Source of the DNA: Owenia fusiformis
Taxonomy: Eukaryota; Annelida; Polychaeta; Sabellida; Oweniidae
Length of the DNA stretch: 64,000 nt
Direction: 5' to 3'
Assembly (NCBI GenBank): GCA_903813345.2
Contig: CAIIXF020000008.1
Span: 22,554,822-22,618,821, forward strand
In this document: positions 23,101 through 34,500 of the stretch, one piece after another
Numbering within the stretch: the stretch's first letter is position 1
How the letters are laid out: each line of letters starts with the position of its first letter
The notes under the pieces: model-generated
Seen by the model: the letters and a program-made list of their open reading frames with translations, nothing else
Database searches by the model: none
What the model was told of the DNA's origin: nothing
Position numbers and translations under genes: made by a program

Positions 23101-24550
23101 TCAAAACATAACACCATATGTAGGTGTTTTAAATAATGCAAGGTATTAATTTTGAGCTACCAAAATATTTATAATGTCTTACTTAGTACAGATGATAGAA
23201 CATTGGTTTTAGCAACCATATCAAGATAGGATCAGAATTGAAAGGAACATACAAGGACTTTAAGTTTGTTAAAATGTCTTGAGGTTTTATTAGTCATTAT
23301 TTCCAGGCTGATTTTTAAATTGAAAGTTTAGATTATTCGTGGATATAGATGTAGATTAGGTAGTTGATAAATGAGCTTCAATGCTTCATGACAACAAGCT
23401 TCGTATATTCTACCAACTTTTCTTCATCAAAACCTATGACTGTTGAAATTTCTGCCGGTTCATGAAAGTCCTATTTAACTAACTTTGCAACAAGCAGACT
23501 TCCATGATATTATGATATCCTTAGTCCTGACAATTTCAATGTTATATTCATAACCATTGGACAAATTGCTCTATTCTTTAGACCCTCAGTTGCTCAACTA
23601 GAAGTAAATGATAATTGGGAATTACATGGCCCATTGTAATATTTGGGACAAATCTAAGTGTATCCTTGAAATTATATGAACAGTCAGCCCAATTTTCATG
23701 TCCCCTTTTCTCTCATTTTATCAGAGTTAACATTTTTATATGAACACTTCTCACCATTTCTCTTGTTCAATGACTCCCAAAGACAACACACAACAGACCC
23801 ATGATTGTCCATAATGAAAGTCGTCATCTCTATGTCAAACTGTGCTCTTAATAGCATTAATTGTCTCATTGTCTTACGTATAGTGGTGTGAAATGAGACA
23901 TCTAAGAGCTCTATGTGCGTTACTCATGATGATGTGTAACCCCAACCCACTCCCTCACTGTCTCCATTAATCTTGCATTACTATTTTTAACCAATTACTT
24001 GCAGCATTTCAGTTCAACATATCAGAACATGTCTTCAGTATATCTGCATTATTCTGATTGGTTTGTGAAAGAATCTAAAAAACGAAATGTCATTAAAGGG
24101 GCAACAAAGACTAAAGATAAGTTGAGAGTAAATTTCAAAAGTGTCAAAATTTTATTTAGTCACAATATTTTATGCTTTTCTATAATAGTCCAACATTTCT
24201 GGCTTTCATGCTAATGGTTTAGTTTTATGGTAAATGCTGTCATAATATGTCTTATTATAATTATGTCTTATTAATAATTATGTACATGAGGTCACATGAC
24301 CAGTAAAAATCAATAAAGTGTCACTTTGGAAGTCAACTAAGTGTTGTTTACTTGGCAATCCTTTAATGTAACTTTTCTATGAACAAAGATTTCCAGAGGC
24401 GTCCGCCCACTAGATCAGAAAAACCCCACTTTAATAATATAATGATTGTAATGAAACACAATCTTTTTTGAAAATATCATTTTCAATATTTTATGAATCG
24501 GTCTGATCTTTGCTGCCTCTTTAATGGGTAATTCTGACTGTATCTATATA
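20137..24550. other. Intergenic AT-rich DNA with one dispersed repeat
   Basis: No gene was recognised. The segment 22322-22500 is one copy of a dispersed repeat (see next entry). A weak inverted pair, GTAAAGCCTCTATATCAGAA near 21860 and TTAGACAGGTGTTACTGC near 22308, may mark an old MITE but is too diverged to bound. Confidence 0.45.
22322..22500 (+). repeat. Dispersed repeat, second copy at 58966-59150
   Basis: Both copies run from a GGCATAGCCAGG-like start through a C-rich or G-rich tract, then share AAAATGCTTTTTATTTG, AATTTTGAAGGAAG and AACAAATCTTA in the same order. No termini or coding frame could be defined. Confidence 0.5.
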
Positions 24551-24774
24551 ATACTGTACTTCTACTTAATTTTGCAGACATTTTAATTTGGTGGGTCCGC
24601 CAAATTGTTAAAGTCCGCCATATGAAATAGTCACCAAATTCAATATTTCAATTGAAAATTTGTTTGGTGAATACATTTCAATATTGCAAGTCCACCAAAT
24701 TAAGTAGCTGCCATATGTTCATAACAGTAAATCCGTCAAAATAAGTAGCACCAAATTAAGTAGAAATATAGTAT
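24551..24774. mobile_element. ~224-bp MITE with TACTTCTACTTAATTT ends
   Basis: The left end ATACTGTACTTCTACTTAAT is mirrored by the right end (AAATTAAGTAGAAATATAGT). The interior repeats the words CCACCAAATT and TCCGCCA several times. No coding capacity. Confidence 0.5.
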
Positions 24775-24813
24775 ACATTATTTCAACCATGGACTTTCAA
24801 GAGTTGAACTTAA

Positions 24814-25385
24814 AGGGTGACGCATATCGTTTAGCAAATCGAACGCTCGTTTCTGGTGTTGCTCACCGTTTAGTTTAAAAGGCCCAATCCCGGAATAATA
24901 CTCAAGGGTTTACAGGTTCGAGGTCGTTGTGTCAACACCTCTAACTGTTATATAGCATAAGTATATTATAGATCATCACACATTTATAAAAGGGTGATTT
25001 TTATTTTGACAAATCAATTCCACATTTATGGGTGAAGTTTCAGGATCTTCTATTTGTGTATAATAAGGAAAAATTGGCATCTAAATTTCCCCATAACGTA
25101 ATAGCACACAGCTTGGCATATGAAATATCCTACAAATGAAACAAAGCAAGACAAACCGGTTTCTAATACAAGGATTTATATTGGCTGTTGTACATGTATT
25201 CTTTGAACGCAATCACTCTTTGGATAACGTTTTCAAAATCATTATCAACGGATTACTTTATCTCAAAGACAATTTCAATAAACTGGATTTTACAGAACTC
25301 CCCTTATTTCTTAAAAATGGACTGATCCAGTTGATTCGCCTGGAGCCGCCATATTGTTTTTATACGGGATGCTAATCGGAACCCT
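24814..25385 (+). mobile_element. 572-bp TTAA-flanked non-autonomous element, copy 1
   Basis: The element is bounded by AGGGT...ACCCT with TTAA on both sides (24810-24813 and 25386-25389), the target of piggyBac and Kolobok transposons. A nearly identical inverted copy lies at 50804-51371. It holds a 79-codon frame, but the changes between the copies do not suggest that it is maintained (see findings). Confidence 0.8.
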
Positions 25386-25910
25386 TTAACCTGAATACTC
25401 CTATTCTACATGTACAGTATTATAGGTGTATTCATTCAGAAACAGTAGAATGATTCCAAGAATGAAAACATTGAATTCAGTTGATTGACTCTCTTTAAAA
25501 ATGTCCTTTAAATGAAACTATTTTTATTTAGTCGCCTAACCTTATTTTCCCATTTTCATATAATTTCATCTTTTTTCTCCATTCATTTAAAAGATACATC
25601 TTGCAGATATTAAAACAGATTACAAATGCATAGTGTCATGTAACAATACTTGTGACAAACCCATTTTGACTTGCAGTGGCGTGTTACGTTACTAATAAAC
25701 TGTAATATTTAATTGCAAGGTAAGGGATGTAATACGACCAGCCACTGGGCTTCAAAAGAGATGAGACCCTATTGGACCAATCATGTAACTCCAAGTGCTT
25801 GACGTCAATACAAGGCTTTATGTTATATTAAATTGAACAATAAGTGAGATTCACAGTTGATTTAGTTGCGCTGGTCGCAATCAGGGATTGAGTCTTAATA
25901 CAGTTAAACA

Positions 25911-25975
25911 ATGGATCTGGTAGGAAGGGGAGTACCTATGCATTTAAAAAAGATGTTACGACACCGAGAAAATAT
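25911..25975 (+). CDS. Predicted alternative first coding exon (NPAS4 long isoform or separate gene)
   Basis: ATG opens MDLVGRGVPMHLKKMLRHRE, and after 65 nt a strong donor GTAAGTATT follows with two bases of a codon (AT) left over. The exon at 26907 supplies one base (A) after an acceptor TTTGTAG, giving Ile and an open frame. I do not recognise the basic peptide. It has no other partner exon in view, so it is read as the start of a long N-terminus upstream of the NPAS4 bHLH exon. It could instead belong to an unrelated small gene. Confidence 0.45.
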
Positions 25976-26906
25976 GTAAGTATTATATAAGATTACAAGT
26001 CGCAATGAGTGGATCAGGAGATTTGTTTCCAGACTAAGTTCTGGATTTATTTAGTTTCATTTAATAGAAGTAAATATTTTATTAATTTCTGACATACATG
26101 TACTTAAAAAATAAAAATGTTATATTTTTACAAACAAAAGAAATTAATTAATTAATATTTTCTTGTGTGTTGAACAGCCAACAGTCATACAATTGATTAT
26201 CACTAAGGTAACCATGCATGACAGGCTCTCATTTTGATTTATACATCAAAGTTGCCCTAGCTACATTATTTTATTACTACAATATTTGTATGAAGTGTGA
26301 TTAAAATAAATCAATAGCTAATAACAATTGAATTACATTTTCTAAATGTAATTGAATTACCATTTCCAAATGAATGAAGGAAGGAATCATATTCTATAGA
26401 CTCCCTTGATTGGGCTCATTTTATGATACAATAGAATTTTATATAATTATAATGATTTAGCTTTGTCTTGAGCACCTGGTCTCCATACTTGCCTTTAAGG
26501 TGAGTTTTGTACCTGTTAGAGTATAACATCAGTATAGAAGCCTCTATATAGAAAAATCAAATTACTCTTTCACATGTTCTACCTTAAGGGCCTCTATCAT
26601 GTCTAACCTCATGTCTGGGTTTGAGAAAGAGAATGATGGAGATTATAGCGATTTGTAAGAAAACAAATTAATTGTTGCAGTTGGAAGAGTAAAACAATGA
26701 TACCTTAACTGCTAATAATCAATAGGGGAGGGGGCACCTGGTAGGTAGCTGTATGTAAAAATAGTAAGAATTAGAGGGGCTAACACGGGGACAAATAACT
26801 ATCAATAGAGGAGGGTGTAATGAAGAATATCAACTTGATGAATAATAAGGGTGGTGTAAACACAGAAACTTATTGGAGGAATAGTAAAGACCAATTACAT
26901 TTGTAG

Positions 26907-27533
26907 AAGATCAGAAGATGAAGACCAACAGGTTCCACCAACACCACCCAACTATACCACACAACCCCCAATGGCACACCAAGGCAGCTCAACTTCAGGG
27001 GATTTGGCACAGCATGGCACCCTCCCTCGAGGCATTCCAACACAAGGAAGTGCAATCCAAAGTGGCATTACACAACAAGGGAGGGAAATCCCAAGTGGCA
27101 CTTTACAACAAGGGAAAACAATCCCAAGTGGTATTTTACACCAAGGGAGGGAAATCCCAAGTGGCATTACACAACAAGGGAAGGCAATCCCAAGTGGTAT
27201 TTTACAACAAGGGAGGGCAATCCCAAGTGGCATTTTACAACAAGGGAGGGTAATCCCAAGTGGCAGAGCAAAACAAGAGAAATCTATCTCAGTGCCACAA
27301 CAGGTGGCAGTCCCAAGTGGATTGCCATATCAAGGGATGACTCCAAGTGGTATGTCCCTGCCACATACTCCTTCTATGACCCCCCTATCAAATGCTGGGA
27401 TGCCACCTATCATGCAAAAGAGACTCTATGATCAAGATTACTTTCGCAAACTTCGAGTACTTGAACACATTCACAAGATATCAGGAAGCGCTGATGATGA
27501 TGATGACCCTAATAAAGCATTGAACATGAACAG
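26907..27533 (+). CDS. Predicted Gln/Gly/Ser-rich exon with 11-residue repeats, phase-matched to NPAS4 exon 2
   Basis: The exon is open for 208 codons from a TTTGTAG acceptor. It begins RSEDEDQQVPPTPPNYTTQP, passes through seven 11-residue repeats (GILQQGRAIPS-like), then MTPSGMSLPHTPSMTPLS, MQKRLYDQDYFRKLRVLEHI and an Asp5 run, and ends ALNMN plus AG at a donor GTCAGA. The two leftover bases match the single G that starts the bHLH exon at 29857. The junction would read [11 protein letters not shown], close to the [10 protein letters not shown] start of vertebrate NPAS4. The non-repeat half is protein-like and not explained by the repeat. The donor is weak at +3. Confidence 0.5.
27031..27261 (+). 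repeat. Seven 33-bp in-frame repeats
   Basis: Each unit resembles CAAGGGAGGGCAATCCCAAG plus TGGCATTTTACAA and encodes G-I-x-Q-Q-G-R-x-I-P-S. Because 33 is a multiple of three, all frames without a stop in one unit stay open, which explains the overlapping frames on both strands here. Confidence 0.85.
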
Positions 27534-28083
27534 GTCAGACATTTTTAGAATTCAGTATAAAACATGTCATTTCACACATAAGACAATTATGTATAATTTT
27601 AATTTTATCTTAGTCTGAACAAGTATGATAACATGTTTCGCCTTTTTGGACCAAAAGTTTTGGGCCGGAACTGGGAGATAAGTGATAGTACATGTATATT
27701 CAAGTGAATTTTATTTTGGAAATAGATGAGGGTGCTTGAACCGAGTATTGTGCATAATAATGATCAGTAAATTCTAAATCCTGATATACAAATATTATTG
27801 TTAACTTTTGTTTTACATTATATTCATATAACAATTTTAATTTCGATTGTGCTTTTCAAGTGTTGCCACTTGTGATTCCTGAATATTTCTAGATACATAA
27901 ATTAATGATGTAATAATTAATATATATCTAATTTATAAATAAATATTATCAACAACAAAATATATATAGGCGTCCTTGAAATAATGTACATGTACAGTAT
28001 GTTTATATATAATATAATTACTGTGGTCATGTCTCTGGAGAAACTGACTGCTTATCATTTTATACACAGGAATTCGTCTAGAA
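27534..28083. other. AT-rich spacer between alternative exon and NPAS4 promoter
   Basis: No exon or RNA gene is recognised. It would be intron of the long isoform and 5' flank of the short one. Confidence 0.4.
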
Positions 28084-28161
28084 TACCCTTTGCATTCGTT
28101 TGACTTCACTTCTTAAAAGAGAGCTTCGTCTGTAGTTTAACTAGACTCTGCACGCAGGGTA
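28084..28161. mobile_element. 78-bp deletion derivative of the TACCC/GGGTA element, 9-bp target duplication
   Basis: Flanked by CGTCTAGAA on both sides (28075-28083 and 28162-28170). It consists only of the two ends of the element at 18477-18854, in the opposite orientation: about 47 bp matching one end (TACCCTTTGCATTCGTTTGA) fused to about 31 bp of the other. It is intact at both termini, so it looks like an internally deleted copy that transposed. Confidence 0.75.
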
Positions 28162-28434
28162 CGTCTAGAAGGAAAAAGAAGTCAGTAGAGCAAGCCTCGA
28201 CTCAATAAGCATAATTTATATCATAACAAACTGGTATCATATCAGTTTATCAAGTGTCGAAATGGTTAATCCAAATTTCTTGGAAGACTATGAATATAAA
28301 TAAATTAAATGGCTCCAAATGAAAAACTTCCTCCTTTGTGCCCGTTTTGTTCCGTCGTCGGATGAAATAGTAATGTATTCCTTTATTTGTTTACATTATG
28401 GTAGTACAAATATAGATATTGACATCATGTTTGA

Positions 28435-28576
28435 CCAATCAGATTGCTGGTGAATTTGAGCATACCTCCTTATTTGGAGTATCACGTGACCTTGATTATC
28501 AAGTAGGTCATTCATAATTTTAGATGAAAAGTTGCGGTGCGGGTCGCTGCAAAAACTTTAACAAATATTACTAAAA
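28435..28576 (+). promoter_or_regulatory. NPAS4 proximal promoter: CCAAT, CArG box and CACGTG E-box
   Basis: Within 142 bp before the short-isoform ATG lie CCAAT at 28435-28439, a perfect serum-response CArG box CCTTATTTGG at 28468-28477 and CACGTG at 28483-28488. Mammalian Npas4 is an activity-induced early gene, and SRF-type elements are a usual feature of such promoters. The arrangement here suggests, but does not prove, similar control. The transcription start is not visible and no TATA box is obvious. Confidence 0.55.
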
Positions 28577-28596
28577 ATGCCGGATATTATGTTCAG
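28577..28596 (+). CDS. NPAS4: NPAS4 exon 1, seven-codon start exon
   Basis: ATG CCG GAT ATT ATG TTC AG then GTAAGC. The split Arg codon is completed by G at 29857, giving M-P-D-I-M-F-R-S-T-K-G. The in-frame second Met (Met5) directly before F-R-S-T-K-G may be the ancestral start. Confidence 0.85.
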
Positions 28597-31500
28597 GTAA
28601 GCATAGTTTGAACTGTATAAGGGCACGATCATAACTTTTGTAAAGTTTGGGAGTTTAACATGCGCGATTTGAGGTATAATTTGTACTTTTTAGAGACCGC
28701 TGAAAAGTTTCAAACTTTTCCATCATGGCGGAACATGGCGACATACTTTAGCACGATGCATACACCCATGTGTATTTGCATTATCAATGGACGAAGAATA
28801 TGTTCATGCTATGCAAGTGGCACGGTCTGTTGTTTGATGATGTGTTCATATCCACTTATTCAAAGGTGTGCTTTAGATCGGGTTTGTCATGATTCTAAGG
28901 TCAATTTCAAGAATGCACAAGTGGCAACAATTATAAATCATTTACATACATTTCACTCAATCACAGGCTGGTATCGAAATATTTGTCCGCTGTGACGGAG
29001 CATGCTATTTTTCATAAAAACACTAAGAATACTTCACGATTTATTTTTTAACTCATATGTTTCGTTATAATATACAAAATTACTTACTCCATGCAATGGA
29101 TATATCATTTGCGGGTAACTTTCACTTCTGTTTGAAGTCCAATTACGCTGGGAAGAAAAGCTATTGAAAATGGCGCCGGAGTATCATACTTCAAAATGTA
29201 CCACTTCTTGTTAAACTTTCTAATGGCACGATATAGTGACACGATTTTTTTGTACACATGGTTTCAGCATAACTATGAAGGTATACATGAGATGTTGATG
29301 TATTTGGTCTTTTTAATTCTTTTATAAAAAATAATGTTTAATTTTTTTGTCCGCTGTGACGGAGCAGTTGCAAATGTGAACTATAAAAATGCTCCGTCAC
29401 AGCGGACACCAAATATTAATATTATTTTTTTATAAAAAAATTAAAAAGACCCAATGCATTAATATCTCATTAATACATTCAGAGTTATTGCTGAAAACAT
29501 ATGTTAATATTAACGTGTCACTATATCATGCCATTAAAAAGTTAATAAAGAAATGGTACATTTTAGAGTTTGATACTCTGGCGCAGTTTTCAATAGATTT
29601 CACTCCTAGCGTTATTGGACTTCAAACAGAAGTGAAGGTTACACGCAAATGATATATCCATTGCATGGAATAAGTAATTATCTTTGATATAACGAAACAT
29701 ATGAGTTAAAAAATAAATCGTGAAGCATTCTTAGTGTTTTTATGTAAAATAGCATGCTCCGTCACAGCGGACAAATCTTTCGATACCAGCCTGTGTCAAT
29801 AGTGTAATAGTTTATTCAGTGATAAATTTCAACATGTAACATTGATATTATCACAGGTCAACCAAGGGTGCTTCAAAACAAAGGCGTGACCAAATCAACA
29901 ATGAGATTGCCACTCTCAGAGATCTTTTGCCGCTACCAGAATCGTCACGACAAAGATTGTCACAATTGCAAGTGATGTCACTGGCATGTGTATTCATACG
30001 AAAGTGCAATTACATAACACGATGTAAGTATGCTGGAGTCTTTCTTTATAGTTTTGAGCTTTTTTGACTCACTCTAGCTACCAGCCATTTCTGTTTATTG
30101 AAATAATTTTTGTTATGTCTTCTCTGTTGTTTCGAAACTCTCAAGAGTATTCTAATGTTATTTGGCACAAGGTTTACTATTGCATGTTTTGTTCTCTTTT
30201 CTTGTGTTGACTTTTCCTGATGTTTCATTATTTTATGGTTTGGCACCCTCTTTATGTTCAGCCTCTATATGATTTTGAACCATGAGTTATGTTTAGCATA
30301 ACTCCAATCTGCTTTATTGCTTTTTGCAGATCATCAACGTAGACAAAGTGTCATACGAAATGATAATTATCCTATTGATTTGATAACTATGAGGTTAATG
30401 TTCATTCAGTAATGTTCAATCTAGCTAACACTATACTCCATTTATGTTCAGTAATGTTCAATCTAGCTAACACTATACTCCATTTATGTTCAGTAATGTT
30501 CAATCTAGCTAACACTATACTCCATTTATGTTCAGTAATGTTCAATCTAGCTAACACTATACTCCATTTATGTTCAGTAATGTTCAATCTAGCTAACACT
30601 ATACTCCATTTATGTAGCTGTGGAATTTGAGAATAATAAGTCTGGTACTATTTCTTTTCTGTTCCTTCCATCTTAGTTAACCTCACAGTTTGACATATAC
30701 AACAGGTGGTAATTGGAGATCTTGTGGTTTTAGAATATTTTTTCATTGCCCCTCAGCATCCTAATTTAGTCTAACAATATTCTACCATCCAAAGTGAGAA
30801 TTTTAATTGTATGAAACTTCCATAAGCTTGTTTGGTGTCTAGCAACTATTATGAATTATCACCTATTCCTACGAGATCAACTTCTTTTTATCTTATGCCA
30901 AATTGAGCAAATTGTTTAAAACCTCCCTCCTAATCAGAGAATTATAATCCACATTGTACAGTCCAGCGCAATGTCCCCAGAAACAATTCTAAATTAAGTG
31001 TTAACCCCCCTAAATGATTTGAATTTGCGGCATTTCTAGGGACTGCAAATTAAACTGTACTACAGAGACAATTTAAGCAATTTTTCTCCAATTTAATTTC
31101 AGTGTTTGGCGGTGATGTTATCTCTGATGAGTCCTCATTTTCGTTTGCTTCGGTAAGTAAGATTCTATACCAACTTTTGTGCTTCATTAAATTCATCGCT
31201 TTTGCATTAAAACATTGTTGATGCATATAAACCATTACCATTGTTTCTTTACATAAAGCATTGCTTCTGGGTGTGATGAATGGTTCTGTGCAAATCACTA
31301 TGCTCACATTAAACCATGGGCTTTCTTGAAAGCCCATGATTCAATGAATGACTTTGCATATAAACCTTTGTACTTCTTTTATTGTAAAACCTGTCAGATA
31401 TTGGCAGAAAGTTTTCACATTGTAAGAAATGTGTTCATATTTCTAGGTTTCGCTGTTCTTGCAAATCTCATATTGTTGAAGGATAAGTGTCAGTCTGTCA

Positions 31501-34500
31501 CTTTTAATAAAAGTTATGTCAGCCAAATTTTGGGTGCAATGAGGTTAAGCTTGCCAAATAAATGGAGATGAAACACTAACATTGAACAAGGATGTGATAC
31601 CAGTTTGTTATGACAAGTGAGATATTTTACACACACCCCGAGTTGAAAACTGCAGTTCAGAGGAAAAGCACCTAGAACAGCCATGCTAGTTATTCAATTG
31701 TTTGGGAACTGGTTTTGTTTTGGGTTTGTTTGGAACTGTTTTGGAAACGTGTTTTTGTAGGCATTCAAGTTCTTTTCAGAGTTTCACAAGTCGTATGCAT
31801 AACACAAGTGTATTTCTACTGTATGCCAAAATAAGAAATATTGGAGTAGAACATCTAAGTTTATGAGAGTTACTTAGGTAGAAGTTGTTTTGAAAATTTA
31901 AACATGATAAAAGCAGGGGTTTAACAATTTAATCCATTTAATTTGAAAATGTGCCCATAGCAAGCGGCGAAATGTGAAAATGTAGGTACCAACCAATTTG
32001 GTATAAAATAGTATTCTGCCACAATTTATCTGAGTGGGAATTTGAATCTTTACGTGCAGATGAACATTGTTGTTTATCCTTGGCATTTGAAGCCGTAGGT
32101 GTAATGGTGAATGATTTCACAATAAAGCAATGTTACACTTGTGTTTCTGGAGATACATTTTTGATAATATGGAGATAAGTTATAAAAATACACAGCGGGT
32201 GCTCGTACTTTTGGCTAGTCACTTGGATGTGTTCACGAGGTTAAGAATTGATGTAATGTAATGATAATTACCATAGTGTACATCTACAGTATATATTATG
32301 TACTATACATAAATTTATTATTTATTTGTTATTTACATTTGAGATCCGGTTAGCTACTTCCCTTGAACTAGTGAAGGACACTGATACAAAAGACAAACAT
32401 CAACATGTCTCAACTAAGTAAACTCTAAAACAATCCCATCTTTGTGAAGGGACCATCTCAATGAATCATTTGCAATTAAACAAAGCAGTACTTTTTCATA
32501 TTTAATTATTTGATCCTCATTCTTTTAGTATTCCCCAGACATGTTGATTACTAATGACAGCTTTAGTTACCACCCCCCACCCCCCATCCCCCGTCCCCCA
32601 GAGACATTGGTTCTGCATGAGAGTTGCATTGAAACTCTCCTTTATACATATGATGGTAGCAATAAGAATGAATCATTGCTATGTACGTCAATGAGATATT
32701 GTTTAAACCACAAAGGTCGAAAAAGAGGGTATAATATGATTAGTAATGCTGGGCACTATGACTAAATTGAAAACAAATCAGATGCTTCAAAAATGAATGG
32801 CTTTTCTCATTTTCTGTCATTTCTTTAGGATTTAGTATGTTAACTACACGCCTCTTGCATACTATATTTCTTGCTAGTTCCACTGTTTTTCACTGTATAT
32901 TACACCTCAAAATATAACTTGTTCTTTTCTAAAAATAAGTTGCTTTTGATATGATTGACTTTAAGGATGGCTTTGAACATGCAAATAAAGATGATATATT
33001 ATAAATAAATTGTGAATATTTTTAATGTCAATGAAATATGATAACAAGCTTACATATACCATAGCTGAGTAAACATTAACTGTTATGATATCATGAGGTT
33101 TAAAATTAATCAACATAAACTGTCATCAATTTGTAGTTTTATAAGTACATGTATCCTTTTAACCATTGACTATAGACTGATCAGATCAGACCATGTTAAT
33201 GGTGTGAATACTAAGTATATAAAGTACAGCCCTACATGGTAACAGAGGAAGTTAATTCATACTAAAATGATTCATTTGGAAGATTTTATCAATAAATTGA
33301 CATCATGTTCTATTTAAAGATTGATATACATTTTTTCCACATTTATTTTTAAGTGGCACCTACAAGGTTTCAAGTTCAATTTAAAAAAAGTTTTTTAACT
33401 TTACATGGTGACTACTGTACCAAAGCATGTACTTCAAAATAACTAACAGTATGGATCACTCAATGCTCCAACTTTATAACGCAGAAACGAAGCTCTGTTA
33501 GTGGATGACTCATACTCATGTGAAATTCTATTTTTATGTTTGACACATAAAAATATATGTTTTTTCTTTAGTTTTGCGAATGGGAGTGTAACACATTCAT
33601 GATTTTCTGTCGTTTGTGTTAAATTTAATATGAACCAATATATGGATTAGTAGCAAAAATGTAGATTTTTAAATCAATTCCAGATTTTCATCATAACATG
33701 CTATACATATAGTCTTCATCCCATATTTGACCATGAATTACCAATTCATAAACATGAACAACTGAACAATATAGTAGAGTGTATATACACAGGCTGGTAT
33801 CGAAAGATTTGTCCGCTGTGACGGAGCATGCTATTTTTCATAAAAACACTAAGAATGCTTCACGATTTATTTTTTAACTCATATGTTTCGTTATATCAAA
33901 GATAATTACTTACTCCATGCAATGGATATATCATTTGCGTGTAACCTTCACTTCTGTTTGAAGTCCAATAACGCTAGGAGTAAAATCTATTGAAAACGGC
34001 GCCAGAGTATCAAACTCTAAAATGTACCATTTCTTTTTTAACTTTTTAATGGCATGATATAGTGACACGATAATATTAACATATGTTTTCAGCATAACTC
34101 TGAATGTATTAATGATATATTAATGCATTGGGTCTTTTTAATTTTTTTTATAAAAAATAATATTAATATATTTTGTCCGCTGTGACGGAGCATTTCCACA
34201 GTTCACATTTGCAACTGCTCCGTCACAGCGGACAAAAAAATTAAACATTATTTTTTATAAAAGAATTAAAAAGACCAAATACATCAACATCTCATTTATA
34301 CCTTCATAGTTATGCTGAAACCATGTGTAAATATTATCGTGTCACTATATCGTGCCATTAGAAAGTTAAACAAGAAATGGTACATTTTGAAGTATGATAC
34401 TCCGACGCCATTTTCAATAGCTTTTCTTCCCAGCGTAATTGGACTTCAAACAAAAGTGAAAGTTACCCGCAAATGATATATCCATTGCATGGAGTAAGTA

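Noticed and set aside
25136-25375. 79-codon frame, present also at 50814-51053
   Set aside because: Only one of six base differences between copies is silent by my reading, so no sign of selection for a protein; treated as part of the TTAA element.
26918-27253. Overlapping frames in the 33-bp repeats on both strands
   Set aside because: Repeat-generated shadows; only the frame that continues through non-repetitive sequence to the donor at 27533 is kept.
30409-30618. CRISPR-like direct repeats
   Set aside because: The 42-bp units abut with no unique spacers, and the genome is animal.
30402-30630. Open frames on both strands with perfect protein repeats
   Set aside because: They are by-products of the 42-bp tandem array, whose period is a multiple of three; it is intronic in NPAS4.
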